Positions 12,720 through 24,149 of a stretch of DNA of 64,000 bases are shown in pieces. The DNA comes from Torreya grandis (Eukaryota; Streptophyta; Pinopsida; Cupressales; Taxaceae). Within the stretch, counting starts at the first letter, position 1, and each line of letters begins with the position of its first letter. The stretch lies in assembly GCA_037957365.1 (NCBI GenBank), contig JARHVA010000021.1, forward strand, positions 5,792,501 through 5,856,500, written 5' to 3'. A model generated the notes under the pieces. The model did not search any database, was not told where the DNA came from, and saw only the letters and a list, made by a program, of their open reading frames with translations. The position numbers were made by a program, and so were the translations under genes.

Positions 12720-13226
12720 AGTTTAAACTAGGGTTTTGATAGTCACTCTACCAAACTATTTGAAAATAAAGATAAACTAAATACCAACTTTTATGAAGAG
12801 AGTGATGAGGCAGACTTACCCGATTGGAAGATGGTTGAATTGGGCATACAGAGCTTGAATTCACCATCTACAATCACCACTAAATTTTTTTTAATGATGA
12901 AATACAAATAAATTCCAAATTTTATTCTACTACAGAGATGATCATTTTGCCATTACTCTAGTTTGTGACATGAAATCGATAAAACTCAGCATTCAAGTCT
13001 TTCAAATATAGATCATTGATTTGGTCTAATACAATGGTTGGGTGGGTACTTCAATCATGGTCATCAATGATAACCACTACACGGTAGTGATATAGGCATT
13101 TTAGCATTTAATACTTTACTGCAAGACCTATTTACATATATCATGAGACTGTGGGAGCTTTTGGATAGTTATACCTCATCTTTCACCACTTATCACCACC
13201 TCGCAAGCCTTGATACATGTCATCAC

Positions 13227-13454
13227 GGGATGGCAGGATACATGTTACCCCTTATACTTCATATTGTGTTACCACAAACCTTTGATCTAACCATTATGGG
13301 ACCATGCGATCCTTTGGCATCCATTCACTATTTATTGTATCACCACAAGCATTGGACTTAACTATGTTGGGAGCATAGGACATACTTTATATAACTATCA
13401 TTGTTTATTGCTAGCCTGTAAGACCTTCTTTGAACTGTCATGGGGCTACGGTAT
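13227..13454. repeat. Direct repeat copy 1 (about 228 bp)
   Basis: Starts GGGATGGCAGGATACATGTT and ends near CATGGGGCTACGGTA. It aligns along its length with 13,738-13,965. By eye roughly four fifths of positions match, with small indels. Confidence 0.7.
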
Positions 13455-13737
13455 GTGTTAAAATGCTCCTAATAGGGTTCTTGAGTAGAGAATTCATTCG
13501 TTGTGATTCATATGTACCTTCTATAGTTAAATTTTTGACCTAGAGTGTCAAGGAAAATATATGAAAAATATAGAGTGTGGACTCTAGAGAGTTAATATCT
13601 CTAACTATGTATATTAGGGTTTGGGTGGTTAATGTCCAATGACTAACCCTTTAATAGTGAAACATTGTGTGATAGAATAATAAAATTGACAAGAATATTG
13701 AAATAACAAAATATGTGTCTCATATATTACGAATGGT

Positions 13738-13965
13738 GGGATGGCAGGATACATGTTCCCCCTTATACCTCATACTACGTTACCACCAATCATTGATCTG
13801 ACCATCACATGACCAAAGGATCCTTTGACATCCCTTCACTATTTAGCATATCATCTAAAGCATTGGATTTAACTATGGCAGGAGTGCGGGTCATACTTTA
13901 TATAACTATTACTGCTTATCACTAGCCCTCAAGACCTTCTCTGAATTGCCATGGGGCCATGGTAA
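13738..13965. repeat. Direct repeat copy 2 (about 228 bp)
   Basis: Second copy of the 13,227-13,454 unit, same orientation and about 510 bp downstream. Shared landmarks include GGCAGGATACATGTT, GGATCCTTTG or CGATCCTTTG, ACTTTATATAACTAT and CCATGGGGCCATGG against TCATGGGGCTACGG. Confidence 0.7.
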
Positions 13966-14224
13966 CCCATCTCTGTATACCACAACACTATAAGTGAAGT
14001 TCCTACATGATGTGGGGAAGCGATAACTATTTTTTCACTTCTTTTGGTTCTTGTACAACTGCCAAGGTTATTTGAATGTACTACAAGGCTACAGTAAGAG
14101 ACAAAAAACACATCAATGATCAAAATACAAATGTCTTTCACATGGACATGATATGGGATGCTTATGAATGACTCCTAAAATAATTTTAAAAATAATATGG
14201 ACTCCTACGATGAATTTTATGAAT

Positions 14225-14640
14225 TTTGGAAAAAATGCCTCAAAGAAATGTGGTCTCATGGTGATGGAATGCCATGATGAATGCCATGACAAGTGAATTA
14301 TTATCAATTGTCATGGAATTCCATCACCATGAGACCACATTTATTTAAGGTATTTTTTCAACCAATTCATTACTTTGTCTATGTTATTGCTTACTATTCT
14401 GCTTTGATAGATTTTTTCCAAGAATCCATAGCTTATTCGAAAGCACTTATTTTAGGCTTCTGGTCATAGCAACAAGGTAGTGAACAGTTTGATAAAATGT
14501 TTTGGTAGGCATGTATGAAAAATGTGGTAGCATAGACAAGGCAGTGAACTATTTGAAAAAATGCCTCAAAGAAATGTGGTCTCATAGAATTCCACAACAA
14601 GTAAATGCAATTGGTGGCTACTCTTAGTTATTAGTTATGC
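14225..14640 (+). pseudogene. Pentatricopeptide-repeat (PPR) gene fragments captured in the CACTA element
   Basis: At 14,511 the + strand reads MYEKCGSIDKA. After a one-base shift it reads LFEKMPQRNVVS*N, where the stop is TAG in place of the Trp codon expected from the PPR consensus (MYxKCGSIDxAxxLFDKMPxRNVVSWNAMI). A second copy at 14,228-14,290 gives EKMPQRNVVSW followed by NAMM. A third, antisense copy lies at 14,311-14,395. A looser piece (DKVVNSLIKCF) precedes the 14,511 copy. PPR proteins act in organelle RNA editing, splicing and stability. Only one or two repeats survive, so this is a gene fragment, not a gene. Duplicates in both orientations inside a CACTA element indicate capture and rearrangement. 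Confidence 0.7.
14228..14360. repeat. Inverted repeat made from PPR sequence (50-bp arms)
   Basis: Arms are 14,228-14,277 and 14,311-14,360, separated by 33 bp. About 45 of 50 positions pair. The core AATGTGGTCTCATGGTGATG is perfect in both arms. RNA from either strand would fold into a hairpin. Confidence 0.8.
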
Positions 14641-15068
14641 AATGTGAAGTAATTGCATAACTGCTTAGGTTGACTTTGTAAAAACTATATCTTAATTGAA
14701 ATTTTGTCATCTATCATCATCTAGTTATTAGTTATGCAATGTGAAGTAATGCTTTGATTTTGAAAGATGTGCAATGCAATATAATGAACAATTTGAATAT
14801 AAACTACAAAATTATATTTTTTACAAGTCATTAGTTAAACTCTCTATTTTATTTGCTCTCTATAACTCTATTGCTATGAAAATGCCTTTCAATTGAAAAA
14901 AATAGTTTTTGCCTCTTCGTCTATAATTTTTTACTTTTTTTTTTTAAATCTGTTTTTTTCTTGATATTTTCAAAAAATATTGAACTTTTGGTTTGCCAAT
15001 TTTTTCCCCAAATTATTTTTGTTGCTATGTGTAAAACATTACAGATGGATCAATGTTGAAGGTTAACT
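14641..15068. other. AT-rich leader upstream of the transposase ORF
   Basis: No gene is visible. The word AGTTATTAGTTATGCAATGTGAAGTAA occurs near 14,625 and again near 14,724 in part, a small duplication of about 100-bp spacing. T-rich stretches precede a TTACAG at 15,040 that could be a splice acceptor just before the first ATG codons at 15,043 and 15,069. Confidence 0.35.
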
Positions 15069-17520
15069 ATGGATCAATACCATGCATTTGATGAGAGAGT
15101 ATTTGATGAGAGGGACATGGACAAATATCAATGTCCATGTAAAGACTATCTTGGTGGAAAGGTGAGAAAAAGAAATCTAATTTATCGACATATGATAAGA
15201 TATGGGCATAGTGGTTAAGTCCGTGGAATTACAATTATTATGAAGATATGATAGAATTGCAAAGTGTGAGAGATGAAGAGGCAACAAACATAGATGAAGG
15301 GGCACCAAATGTAGATGAAGAGGCAACAATGTTAGACGAAGGGTTTGAAGCTGATAAAATGTTGAATGAGAGTCTAAATGATGATTGGGCGAAGTTGATG
15401 GAGGATGTTTTAAACCCTGTGTATGCTAATTGCAAGTTAAGTCATTTGACAACAATCCTTCAAAATTATTAACTTGCAATTGGTGTTTGGTTGGACAAAT
15501 GAGAGTGTAGATCAGTTATTGGCATTATTAAGTTCATTGTTACCACCTGACTCCACATTGCCAAAAAATGAATTCAACGTAAAAATCAAATCACTAAGCT
15601 AGGCTTATGGTATGAAAACATCCACACATGTGTGAATGGTTGTGTATTATTTCACAATAATCTTGCAAGTGAGATTGAATGTTCGAAATGTCATGAAGTG
15701 AGGTATAGACAAGGTTGAAATCAGCTATGGTTCCTAGAAAGGTTCTTCACCACTTTTTGATAATCCCATGATTACTTCAAATGTATAGGTGTAGAGACAT
15801 TGTTGAGCTTATGCAATGATATGCCCAAAATAAGAACATTGATGGAAAACAATGACATGTGCTTGATTCTAAGACGTGGATGGAATTTGATAACAGATGG
15901 CCTAATTTTTCTCAAGATCATCCTAATATAATGTTGGGTTTGGCTATAGATAGGGTGAACCCATTCTCAAATCAAAGTTCTAAATGGTCAAATTGCCTCC
16001 ATGGTTAGCAACTAAACCATTTTTCTTGATGCTATCATTGATTATACTAGGAAAGAAAAGTATGACTTCAGATACAATCGATGTTTATATAAAGCCATTA
16101 TATGATGAGTTAATGGAATTATGGAAAGGAATTGAAGTAATTCAATCTTTAAGGGATGGTCATTCAATCAAATTCACTTTAAGAACTTCCTTATTGTTTA
16201 CGATTCATGATCTTCCTGCATATGGCACATTGTTTGGTCTCAGTGTTCATGGATACCATGGATGTCCTGATTGTAACTTTAAGGATTTTTTAAGGCACTC
16301 AAGAAGTTTAAGTGTATTTATTGTGGACATCATAGTTACCTTAAAATGGATCATCCATATCATCAATAAAAAACATGTTTCAATGGTCAAGAAGAAAATC
16401 GTGAAGCACCATTTCCAATAACAGGGGATTACATTGTTGAGAATGGACAAAAAAGAATGTCATTTATTGAAAATGATGGGATTACTGATAGTAGATATGA
16501 TCCATGTAATGAAAGTGATGTAAAATTATTGTGTGTATTCTATAAGTTTCCATACTTTAAGGATATAGCCATTAAGCATATTGTTGACTTTATGCTTACT
16601 GAGAAAAATATAGCCTATGCTATTATAAAAATTCTTTTTGGTGCTTTTGATATTATTTCATCATGTGAAGATTTTTGACAACTAAAGATTCATTGAAATC
16701 TTTGGGTTGAAAAATGTGATGATGTAAAATATAGAAAACCTAGTGATCCTTATCTCTGGACAAAGGAACAACGTGCACAATTCTTACAGTTGATGTCTCA
16801 GATTCACTTTCCCACTAGATATGTAAGTAGTAGTATTAGAAGCCAAATTGATATTAATGGATTACGAGGTCTCAAGACCTATGACTATCATATCATAATC
16901 AAGAATATTTTACCTATTATGTTACATATATCAAGTTTGGCAAAGGGGCCAAGATTGGCAATTATAAGGTTGGACCTAATATTAAAGAGAATGAGTTTAC
17001 ATGTATTAGATCCTTTGAACGTTGATAGTTTGAGGGAGGAGGTTGTTGAAGTCCTTTGTCTATTGAAATGATAATTTCCACCAATAATATTTAACATTTT
17101 TATGCATATTTTGATACACCTACAATATGAACTAGAGCATTGTGGCATAGTAATAATGAGATGGATGTATCTTATAGAACGATATATGAAGGTTTTGAAA
17201 AAAATTGTTTGTACTAGCACAAATCGAAAGGTAGCATGTCTTAGGGATATTCAATGCAAGAGGTCATGGGATTTTACATAGAATAACGGGTATGGGATGA
17301 TGATGAATATGAAAGAGTTGCAGGTGAAGTATTAGAAGGCAATGGATGTCACTTCAAGCTATCACATCAAGAAAGAAGTGTGATACATGCCTATATTCTT
17401 CAAAACACATGTTCATTCGATAAGTGATATAGGTCAAAAAAATTTACACAATAGTTTATTTATTCAATTGCATTTACACATTTATATTATTAATCTTACT
17501 ATTTGTGCATTAATATTCTA
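15069..17520 (+). pseudogene. TNP2-type CACTA transposase, broken
   Basis: From ATG 15,069 the frame gives MDQYHAFDERVFDERDMDKY with a CPC/H cluster near the start. In later frames come SVDQLLALLSSLLPPDSTLP (the TNP2 lead-in), the transposase core (KLPPWLATKPFFLMLSLI, DVYIKPLYDELMELWKGI, FTIHDLPAYGTLFGLSVHGY, and the GCPDC pair at about 16,260), and then the DUF4218 region (FPTRYVSSSIRSQIDINGLR, GLKTYDYHIIIKNILPIML, ISSLAKGPRLAIIRL, and RWMYLIERYMKVLKK near 17,160-17,200). TNP2 cuts the element at its CACTA ends. The remnant is close to normal length but has several frameshifts and stops. Confidence 0.85.
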
Positions 17521-18312
17521 TGTAGAAAATATGAAGAAGATAATCAAGCTTGGATGCAACATCGACCTCAAAAGCGTGGACGTCATGATTTGATTGGACG
17601 TGATTCTTTTCCAAAATTTGAAAAATATATTGTTAATGCAATCCATGATGCAAAAGAAGAAGGTCAAGATATAACAATGGAGGAAAGTGAGCTTTCACAA
17701 TCTCCACATTTATGGGCTATGTGTTTTAGTGGAATGTGGGCCTATGGTAGTCATTTAATAGTGGAAGAAAAAGACAAAGGAAAGACAAATTGTGATTGTG
17801 TTGTTAGTGCTAAATTTCTTCATGAAACTGAGAAGAAATTTTATTTTAGATTCATCCAATAAATTATTCAAATGGATTTTGGTGAAAATAGTCCTATATT
17901 ATTAAAATGTAAGTGGATATGACCATCTACAGTACAATTTGATGAGTATGGATTTGTACGCACAAATACAAGACAATTTTTATTAGAGATAGATGAGCTG
18001 TATGTTTTCCCTCTTCAAATGAACCAGTCATTTCTAATTAATGATTTAAGAAGCCCAGGATGGTCATATGTAATTCAAATAGAGTCTCATTCCAAATGAA
18101 AATTCATGGAAGTTATCAATATAATTCCTGATGGGTAATATGTTAATTTACAAGAAACATTCAAAGAAGTGGATGAAGATGATGATGGAGTGCTAGAATA
18201 AGAGATTTTGATTACCAATGAAGAGATTGGGGGAGAGAATGTATAGCATGTCACAGATGAGGATGAGGAAGAAAATCAAGCAAATGTAGACAGGTGTGAT
18301 CAGGATTCATAA
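17521..18312 (+). pseudogene. C-terminal DUF4216 region of the CACTA transposase gene
   Basis: The stretch reads EDNQAWMQHRPQKRGRHDL, then SPHLWAMCFSGMWAYGSHL, then after one stop QMDFGENSPILLKCKWI. It continues with FDEYGFVRTNTRQFLLEIDE and SFLINDLRSPGWSYVIQIES. This matches the DUF4216 pattern (value of the K-C-W and P-W-Y-V-V words) usually found after the DUF4218 part of plant TNP2 proteins. An acidic tail (DEDDDGVLE, DEDEEENQANVDRCDQDS) ends in TAA at 18,312. Position and orientation fit one gene with the preceding entry, probably joined by an intron or a decayed exon junction. Confidence 0.7.
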
Positions 18313-18554
18313 GTGTCAATATCTAGTAGAAACAAGGAATAGTCATATTGATAGTTTGATACCTGTAATTGTAAACATATTCTTGGTTTTTGATTGTAAA
18401 TTGTTTTTAATCTGTAAATTGAATTATTTTTTAAGTTTCCATTTGTAGTTATCAGTGGATTGGAAAGTCAACAATTATCAACTTATGAACTCAATAAAGT
18501 TTTACTGATTCAAGTTGTTGATTTATACATTATTGTTTATTTGGACTTTAAGAA

Positions 18555-21115
18555 ATGAGGAAAAGGACTGTAAGGCATAAAGTAGTCGACGATAGTGATC
18601 ATAATGATGAAATTTCATTGACATATTATGAGTGCTTTCATAGAGAAAAAGTGGCGAAGAATAATGAATATTTATCGTGTTTTGGTTTGACAAACATGCA
18701 AGTTGTCAATCCACTAAGTAGTATATTGTTTATTTAATAGTGTTTAATGAAATTTTATAGCCAAGAGATTTATGTATATAAGACATAATATTATATTTTT
18801 TTGTTTTATAAGCAATAAAAAGAGTGCAAAAAAAATGCAGACAAAAAATAAAAGGAAAGAAGAGATACAGTGCTACCATCTCATAGAAGCCAATGCATTC
18901 GTGATTCAACAAATGCAGTTGGTGAAAATAATAGTTGTGATGATGTGCAAGTTGATATAGCATATGGTGATGTGCAGCCTGATAGAACACATGGTGATGT
19001 GCAGCTTGATTTAACACATGGTGATGTGCGACCTGATATAGCACATGGTGATGTGCAACATCGTGATGATCTCTAAGCACAAAGTCTAAGAGAGATTATT
19101 GAAAAAAATCAAAGCAAAGGAACAATAGGTCTGTAGATGATTTATTCAATATTAAAGATGCATTTGAAGTGAAATATATGGAGATCGATACTAATCTACC
19201 TACTCGTGCCACACTTGATGTGGCCAAGGAGCATGAAGTTTTGGTTAATTAAAGTCATCAAGAGAGACCGTTTGCATCTGTTGTGCCTCAAAGTGCACCT
19301 GTTGCATCTAGAACTTCTCATGGAACTATTGGATCAACTAGAAATATTGGTAGTGGTTTAATAGAATATGCATTTGCGTTTGTGAAAAGACAAATATTGA
19401 GTCAAGATTTGTACAGATCTACAGAGAGGAATGCAAAAGAAAGAAAATTAGAAGGCAAGAAGCCATTCTTGGTTAAGGTATCAAGAGATGGTAGCCCATT
19501 GGGCCAAATGCTACAAAGTGGGAATCCAAGTTGGGTGTAAGATGTAGGGCCCATTTGGATATTTGTAAATCAAGTTTTGCAAAGAAAGATCCATGAACTG
19601 TGGAAAATATTATACAAAAAATGGAAAATGCTTTTGAGACTACTGGTGGACAAATCTCTAGAAAATATTACAAGAAAAAGATGAGAATTTTGATGAACAA
19701 TTTTAGATACAATTTCATAAAAATAATCATGGAGGGAAAAGAGAGGCTAGAATCCACTCTATCTCCAATACAATGGGAGGAAATGAAACAAACCATGCAT
19801 TCTAAAGAATATTTGGCAAAGAGTAATAGAGGCAAGAGAGTAAGAGATAAAGTGAGGGCTAGATATACCTTTGACTAAGGTAAATTGCAGGCCAAAATGG
19901 ACAAATATGCAGTAAGTGTATCACTTTTTGGTTCAATTTACATTGTGTTATTTTTATTTTGAATTTTTATTAAACTGACTACATCTTGAAATTGACATTG
20001 TATTTTAGGTGGAAAACAGCCATAGAGAACTAGGTGCAAAATATATTGTCAATTATATGGTAAAAATAGATTGACCTAGTAAATCTAAGAGTGGGATAAA
20101 GTGGAAATCTAGTTAGTCAATAGAGATTTCACAACCATCTGTTAAATGCCTAGTAGGAGCCTCTCTAGATCATGTCAACTTAGATGAAAGGTACCAATAG
20201 GTAATGAGTTGTATATTCAGTCTCACTCAGTAAGTTTCACAATTGGTTGCCTCCATTAACCATATAATTTATGCATGAAATAAGCATAAATCCATGGATT
20301 TAGCTAAGGTAAGAGGCTCTATTGATCTCATTTATTCTTGTTTGGCAATTTTGTATACAAATGCCTCTTAATAGGTAGATTATTGAAATCTGAGCATAGG
20401 AGAATCTAACCCAGTTTCTTTATTATTGGAGTGATCTAAAAAATGTTCTTTTGGACAAATTTATAGCTTGCATTCTTTACTTGACTATTGAATGCTCTGT
20501 ATATTTTTCTGCATGATGGTTAAACCACATGCAGAGTAATTTTATCAAAGCAACAGGAAAACAAAGATGCCTTCATGATGTCAACAGAGCTGCTGATATT
20601 GATAGTGATCATGGCGAACTAGACAAGAATGTGTAGCACAATCATCATAGTTGTGTTGAGTTAGTTGAGGTAATATAATAATTTTCAGTTATCTATCCCA
20701 ATGTTTTATCATTCTTCATGCTTAAAATGTTTTATATCTCAATATAATATGTATTTTTTTTGTTTTTGTAGACATTTATTGATAAAATCTAAGAAGGGGA
20801 TAAAGTCCAAGTGTTGGATCTGTTTGATGGTGTTGTTGTGGGCTTTGGGTAGATTCAATCGCTATCTATTATACATGGAGTCACATTGAAAGGAACATGA
20901 GATACAAATGTAAATATTTTAAAGGTCACAAGTAACATACCCCTTGCTTGTGAAGACAAAATAGATGGATTTGTCCATCTGAAAGATATAGAAGGGACCT
21001 CCACACGGTGGCCACTAAAATATTTGAAAAAAATGACATAGTTGATGTTTATGATGTACTAGTTGTTAGACAGCTTGGCCCACTACTTTATGCAATAGTT
21101 TAAATGTGTTCATGT
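18555..21115 (+). pseudogene. Second CACTA gene (TnpA / Transposase_24-like), intron-containing, broken
   Basis: The frame opens at 18,555 (MRKRTVRHKVVDDSDHNDE). It passes through a coding tandem repeat (18,939-19,060) and continues after shifts as ERNAKERKLEGKKPFLVKVS and then WEEMKQTMHSKEYLAKSNRG and KRVRDKVRARYTF at 19.8 kb. That last part has the basic, repeated Arg/Lys pattern of plant En/Spm TnpA-like proteins (Transposase_24 type). An intron at 19,912-20,008 is bounded by GTAAGT and TTTTAG. Further exon-like pieces follow (GASLDHVNLDERYQ near 20.16 kb; GFVHLKDIEGTSTRWP near 21 kb). Its likely role was binding subterminal repeats. Spacing of 240 bp after TNP2 fits the usual two-gene CACTA layout. 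Confidence 0.6.
18939..19060 (+). repeat. Coding 30-bp tandem repeat (about four units)
   Basis: Units of 30 bp carry the constant word GGTGATGTGC (first unit variant GATGATGTGC) and translate to a ten-residue repeat of the form xxGDVQxDxx (AYGDVQPDRT, HGDVQLDLT, HGDVRPDIA). Period 30 keeps the frame. It lies inside the second CACTA gene. Confidence 0.8.
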
Positions 21116-22120
21116 TCAAGGATATTCTTAGTGTTTTTTGTCTATTTTGGAGTTGTATAAGCAAAAAAAAGCATTGTAACTCAATTTTCTCAATCACAGC
21201 ACTGAGAACCACACTTTTTATTGACACAGTTTCCAAAGCAAAAACACATATTTCTATCTTGTATCTACTATAAGAACACCTTTCCTCAATAAAATTTTAG
21301 TATTTTGTCTTCTTAATAGTTGTTTCATTATGTGAAAATGAATGATTGATTATGTTTTTCTATGTTTTATGTCATATGTTTTGAAGTCTCATCATTATGT
21401 CATATGTTTTGTGGCACCTATATCTAATACCCAAACATTTATTAATTCATTCCAAATTTCAAATTAGAGTAAGCTATATTCCCTAATGTTGTAAATTTTG
21501 ATTCATGAGAAATATTCATAGATTCACCATAGTCATGCTCTACATATTGAGTAAAATAATATTTATGCATTTTATGTGGTCTGTGAATAAAATTAAGGAT
21601 CACTATTGTACACCATGGGCTATTTAAAATTCTCGTGGCCACATGAATCCAGGATTGTTGTTAGTATTGTAATTGGAGGTGACATAATTAGTTTACCATG
21701 TAATTGGAGCTATTTTTCTTGTGCCTTGTATTAAGGTACTCTTATTAATTAATTGGAGGTGACTTAAGCAATTTGCAGCCTAATTGGAATTACATTTCTT
21801 GTACATAATATTACGAATTAAATTTTTTCATACTCTTGTCAGCTATAAATTAATGAAGTTAATGGAGTCTTAATCAGTATTGTATGTGACAAATCTAAAA
21901 TAAGAGTCTAAAATTTGACATATCTCTGCATTTTTTAGATATATATATTTAAAATATATGTACTACTACTACTTATGTGTCCAATAGAAGTTGAAAGGAT
22001 ACCCCTAGCTACATAATGTAACAAGTAAAATAGTGTAATGGGTCTCTGAAATCATCATTTGTAATACATATTAAAGGTTTTCTAAATTCTTCTTTCAAGA
22101 AGTGAGCATTTACAATTACA
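21116..22120. other. Non-coding 3' part of the CACTA core
   Basis: No gene is visible. A loose repeat of AATTGGAGGTGAC occurs at about 21,670 and 21,754. The rest is AT-rich and likely held the 3' end of the second CACTA gene. Confidence 0.4.
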
Positions 22121-22129
22121 TCGATTATA

Positions 22130-23995
22130 TGTTTTTTATATTATAAGTCTGCAAAGAGGGTGCAAAGCCTAAGTACAAAAAGCCCAAGGGACTGAAAAAT
22201 AGGCCAAAGGCCACTAACAGCCAAAAAAACAATAGAGAGACAAAATCAAAATAGGAAACAACAAATAGACTAGGGATTAACCATAAGAAAAACACTAGTT
22301 TTTTATCAAATCTTTCCAATCTTCTTTGATGAACTTTAGAAGGTCACCCATGCTGGAAAGTTTTCCTTATATATATTTATCTTCTTTTGGGAGGTCTTAC
22401 AGAATCATCAGGGAAGAAGCTGCATGGTGGACAACTTTTAATCAAGTAGTGGTTAGCACCTTAATTTTATTCTGAAGGGAGCGCAAACCCTTTTTCACTT
22501 CATTCAACTCCCTTTCAATCTAGCTCTCTTCTTCACTAGTATCCATGAAATCCTCCTTGTCAAAATCATAATTGGAGTCATTTAACTCCTTAAAATAACC
22601 AATTCCCTCCTTCTCTAATTGATAATCAATATTGGGTTTATCTTTAATTTACCTACTTCTTCCCCTTGATCTGAGGTAGAGGGATCATCCACAGTCTTTA
22701 CCAACAATTTTTTTTCCCCTGCCAGTCTCTTGGATCTCCTGATATTCATCAACTTTTTTTTTATACAACTTTAAAATTTAAAACCAGACCCTTCCTCCAC
22801 AACCTCCTCACCTTACACCTGGGCCTCCAGGTGCTCTTTGTCACTGGCCAAATTCTAAGGCTCCACCCCCACCACTTTCTTGTTCTTACTCTTTCACTAA
22901 TTGATCTTCTTAGATTTGATCCGAATAATCAATTTCCTCTTTTTATTGCCAAAAAAATAAGGGTTAGTTTTTAGCTCCCATAGCCCTTCGACAGAAAGAG
23001 AGTCAAAAATGTCGAGAGATCTGGAAGTCATAGCTATCAAGGAGGGACAACCAGAGCCCAACCTTAGAGGTCAGGAAAAGTTTTCAAACTTAGGGGATAG
23101 GTTTGAAGAGGGGGGACAAGGTTATTGAAAAAGGGTAGGGAACCACAAGGACCCACAGAACCAAATCTGATACTTATGGGAATGTGATCATTGGAGTCAA
23201 TGTCAAGGGAACTATCTAACACCTATGCTTTTAAAGGCTTAGAGGGACACAATGCAAGGTGAAAGTGATAAAGTCTAAAGATAAGACTTTGGTGGAGCAG
23301 AATGGTAGAGGTAGCTGGGTTTTTTTCTAAGGAATTTTTGACAGACTTAATAGATATCTCCAGGGATGCTAGGAGGAAGAAGGGGAAGTTAACCAATATA
23401 TTTTGATTAAAGTGATTCAAAAGAGAGAAATGGTAATGATAAAATCACTTAAAATGACCTTCAAGGGTAAAATATTCCATGATGGTGAATCATACCTTAT
23501 CCCAAGGGTTAAACAAGCTCTCTTTATCAAAGCCTCCTTGCAAATTCACTGACACTTCTCCTTTAATGAAGAATTTTTTCAACCCTTTCAGGTCTTGAAC
23601 TTTGGTGAGTCTTTTCAATCTTCTGCCCTCGCAGCGTAAACCAATGGCCTTAGCAATCAACTCCTCACTAAAAACAAACTCTATACCTCCAACTTAAACT
23701 TTATGATCACCATTCTAGCTTGAAGAAAACTCATTGGAGATGTTCTCATCATATCCATTCAGGCATTCAAGATAATGAGAAATTCCACCTTCATAACATA
23801 TACTCCAGAGCATAGCATTTGCTTTAGTTTCATCACATGATAATGGATCAGTTCTGAAGCTTTCTCCTCATATGACTGTTAAAACTTCACCAAATTGTTG
23901 CACGACTGAAAAGGGACCTAGACCAAAGTGAATTACCACCACCAAGGATTAACATTAAAAATTGAATCAAAAAGTCAAGAAAATTTTGAAGCCCA
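22130..23995 (-). pseudogene. Second unidentified antisense ORF remnant in the CACTA element
   Basis: Read on the - strand from about 23,810, the pieces are HYLECLNGYDENISNEFS, GGIEFVFSEELIAKAIGL, LTKVQDLKGLKKFFIKGEVS, YFTLEGHFK and LLNHFNQNILVNFPFFLLAS, then LLHQSLIFRLYHFHLALCP. A basic, low-complexity part follows (RRSKRLAGEKK) and then a helix-prone stretch (NEVKKGLRSLQNKIKVL). It ends in hydrophobic text near 22.15 kb. I do not recognise a named family. The order of features (globular N-terminal part, linker, coiled-coil-like part) resembles the other antisense ORF at 12.7-9.2 kb. Several stops and at least two shifts break it. Confidence 0.45.
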
Positions 23996-24149
23996 CACCC
24001 AATTTTTAGTAAAATTCAAGATGATTAATGATTGCACATGTGAAAGAGCTTGCTAGGATTTGTCGTATGTGAACATGCCTTAAAGGATTGAGGCTACCAC
24101 GTGTGATATTGATTTTTTTCAAGTCGAAATACTTAGAACAAATGATGAG

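Larger units (their letters stand above)
12720..14220. other. Non-coding CACTA interior with a two-copy direct repeat
   Basis: No gene is recognisable. The stretch just upstream of 12,719 on the - strand is a plausible leader containing a GGGTAAGT donor-like word near 12,820. The rest carries the 13.2/13.7-kb direct repeat listed separately. Confidence 0.4.

Noticed and set aside
14228..14360. Inverted repeat as a microRNA gene
   Set aside because: The hairpin consists of PPR coding text and there is no expression evidence; a siRNA source is possible, a microRNA gene is not supported.
22125..22319. Hydrophobic 64-codon - strand frame as a small membrane protein
   Set aside because: It lies at the decayed end of the antisense CACTA ORF with no start context or family; likely tail sequence.
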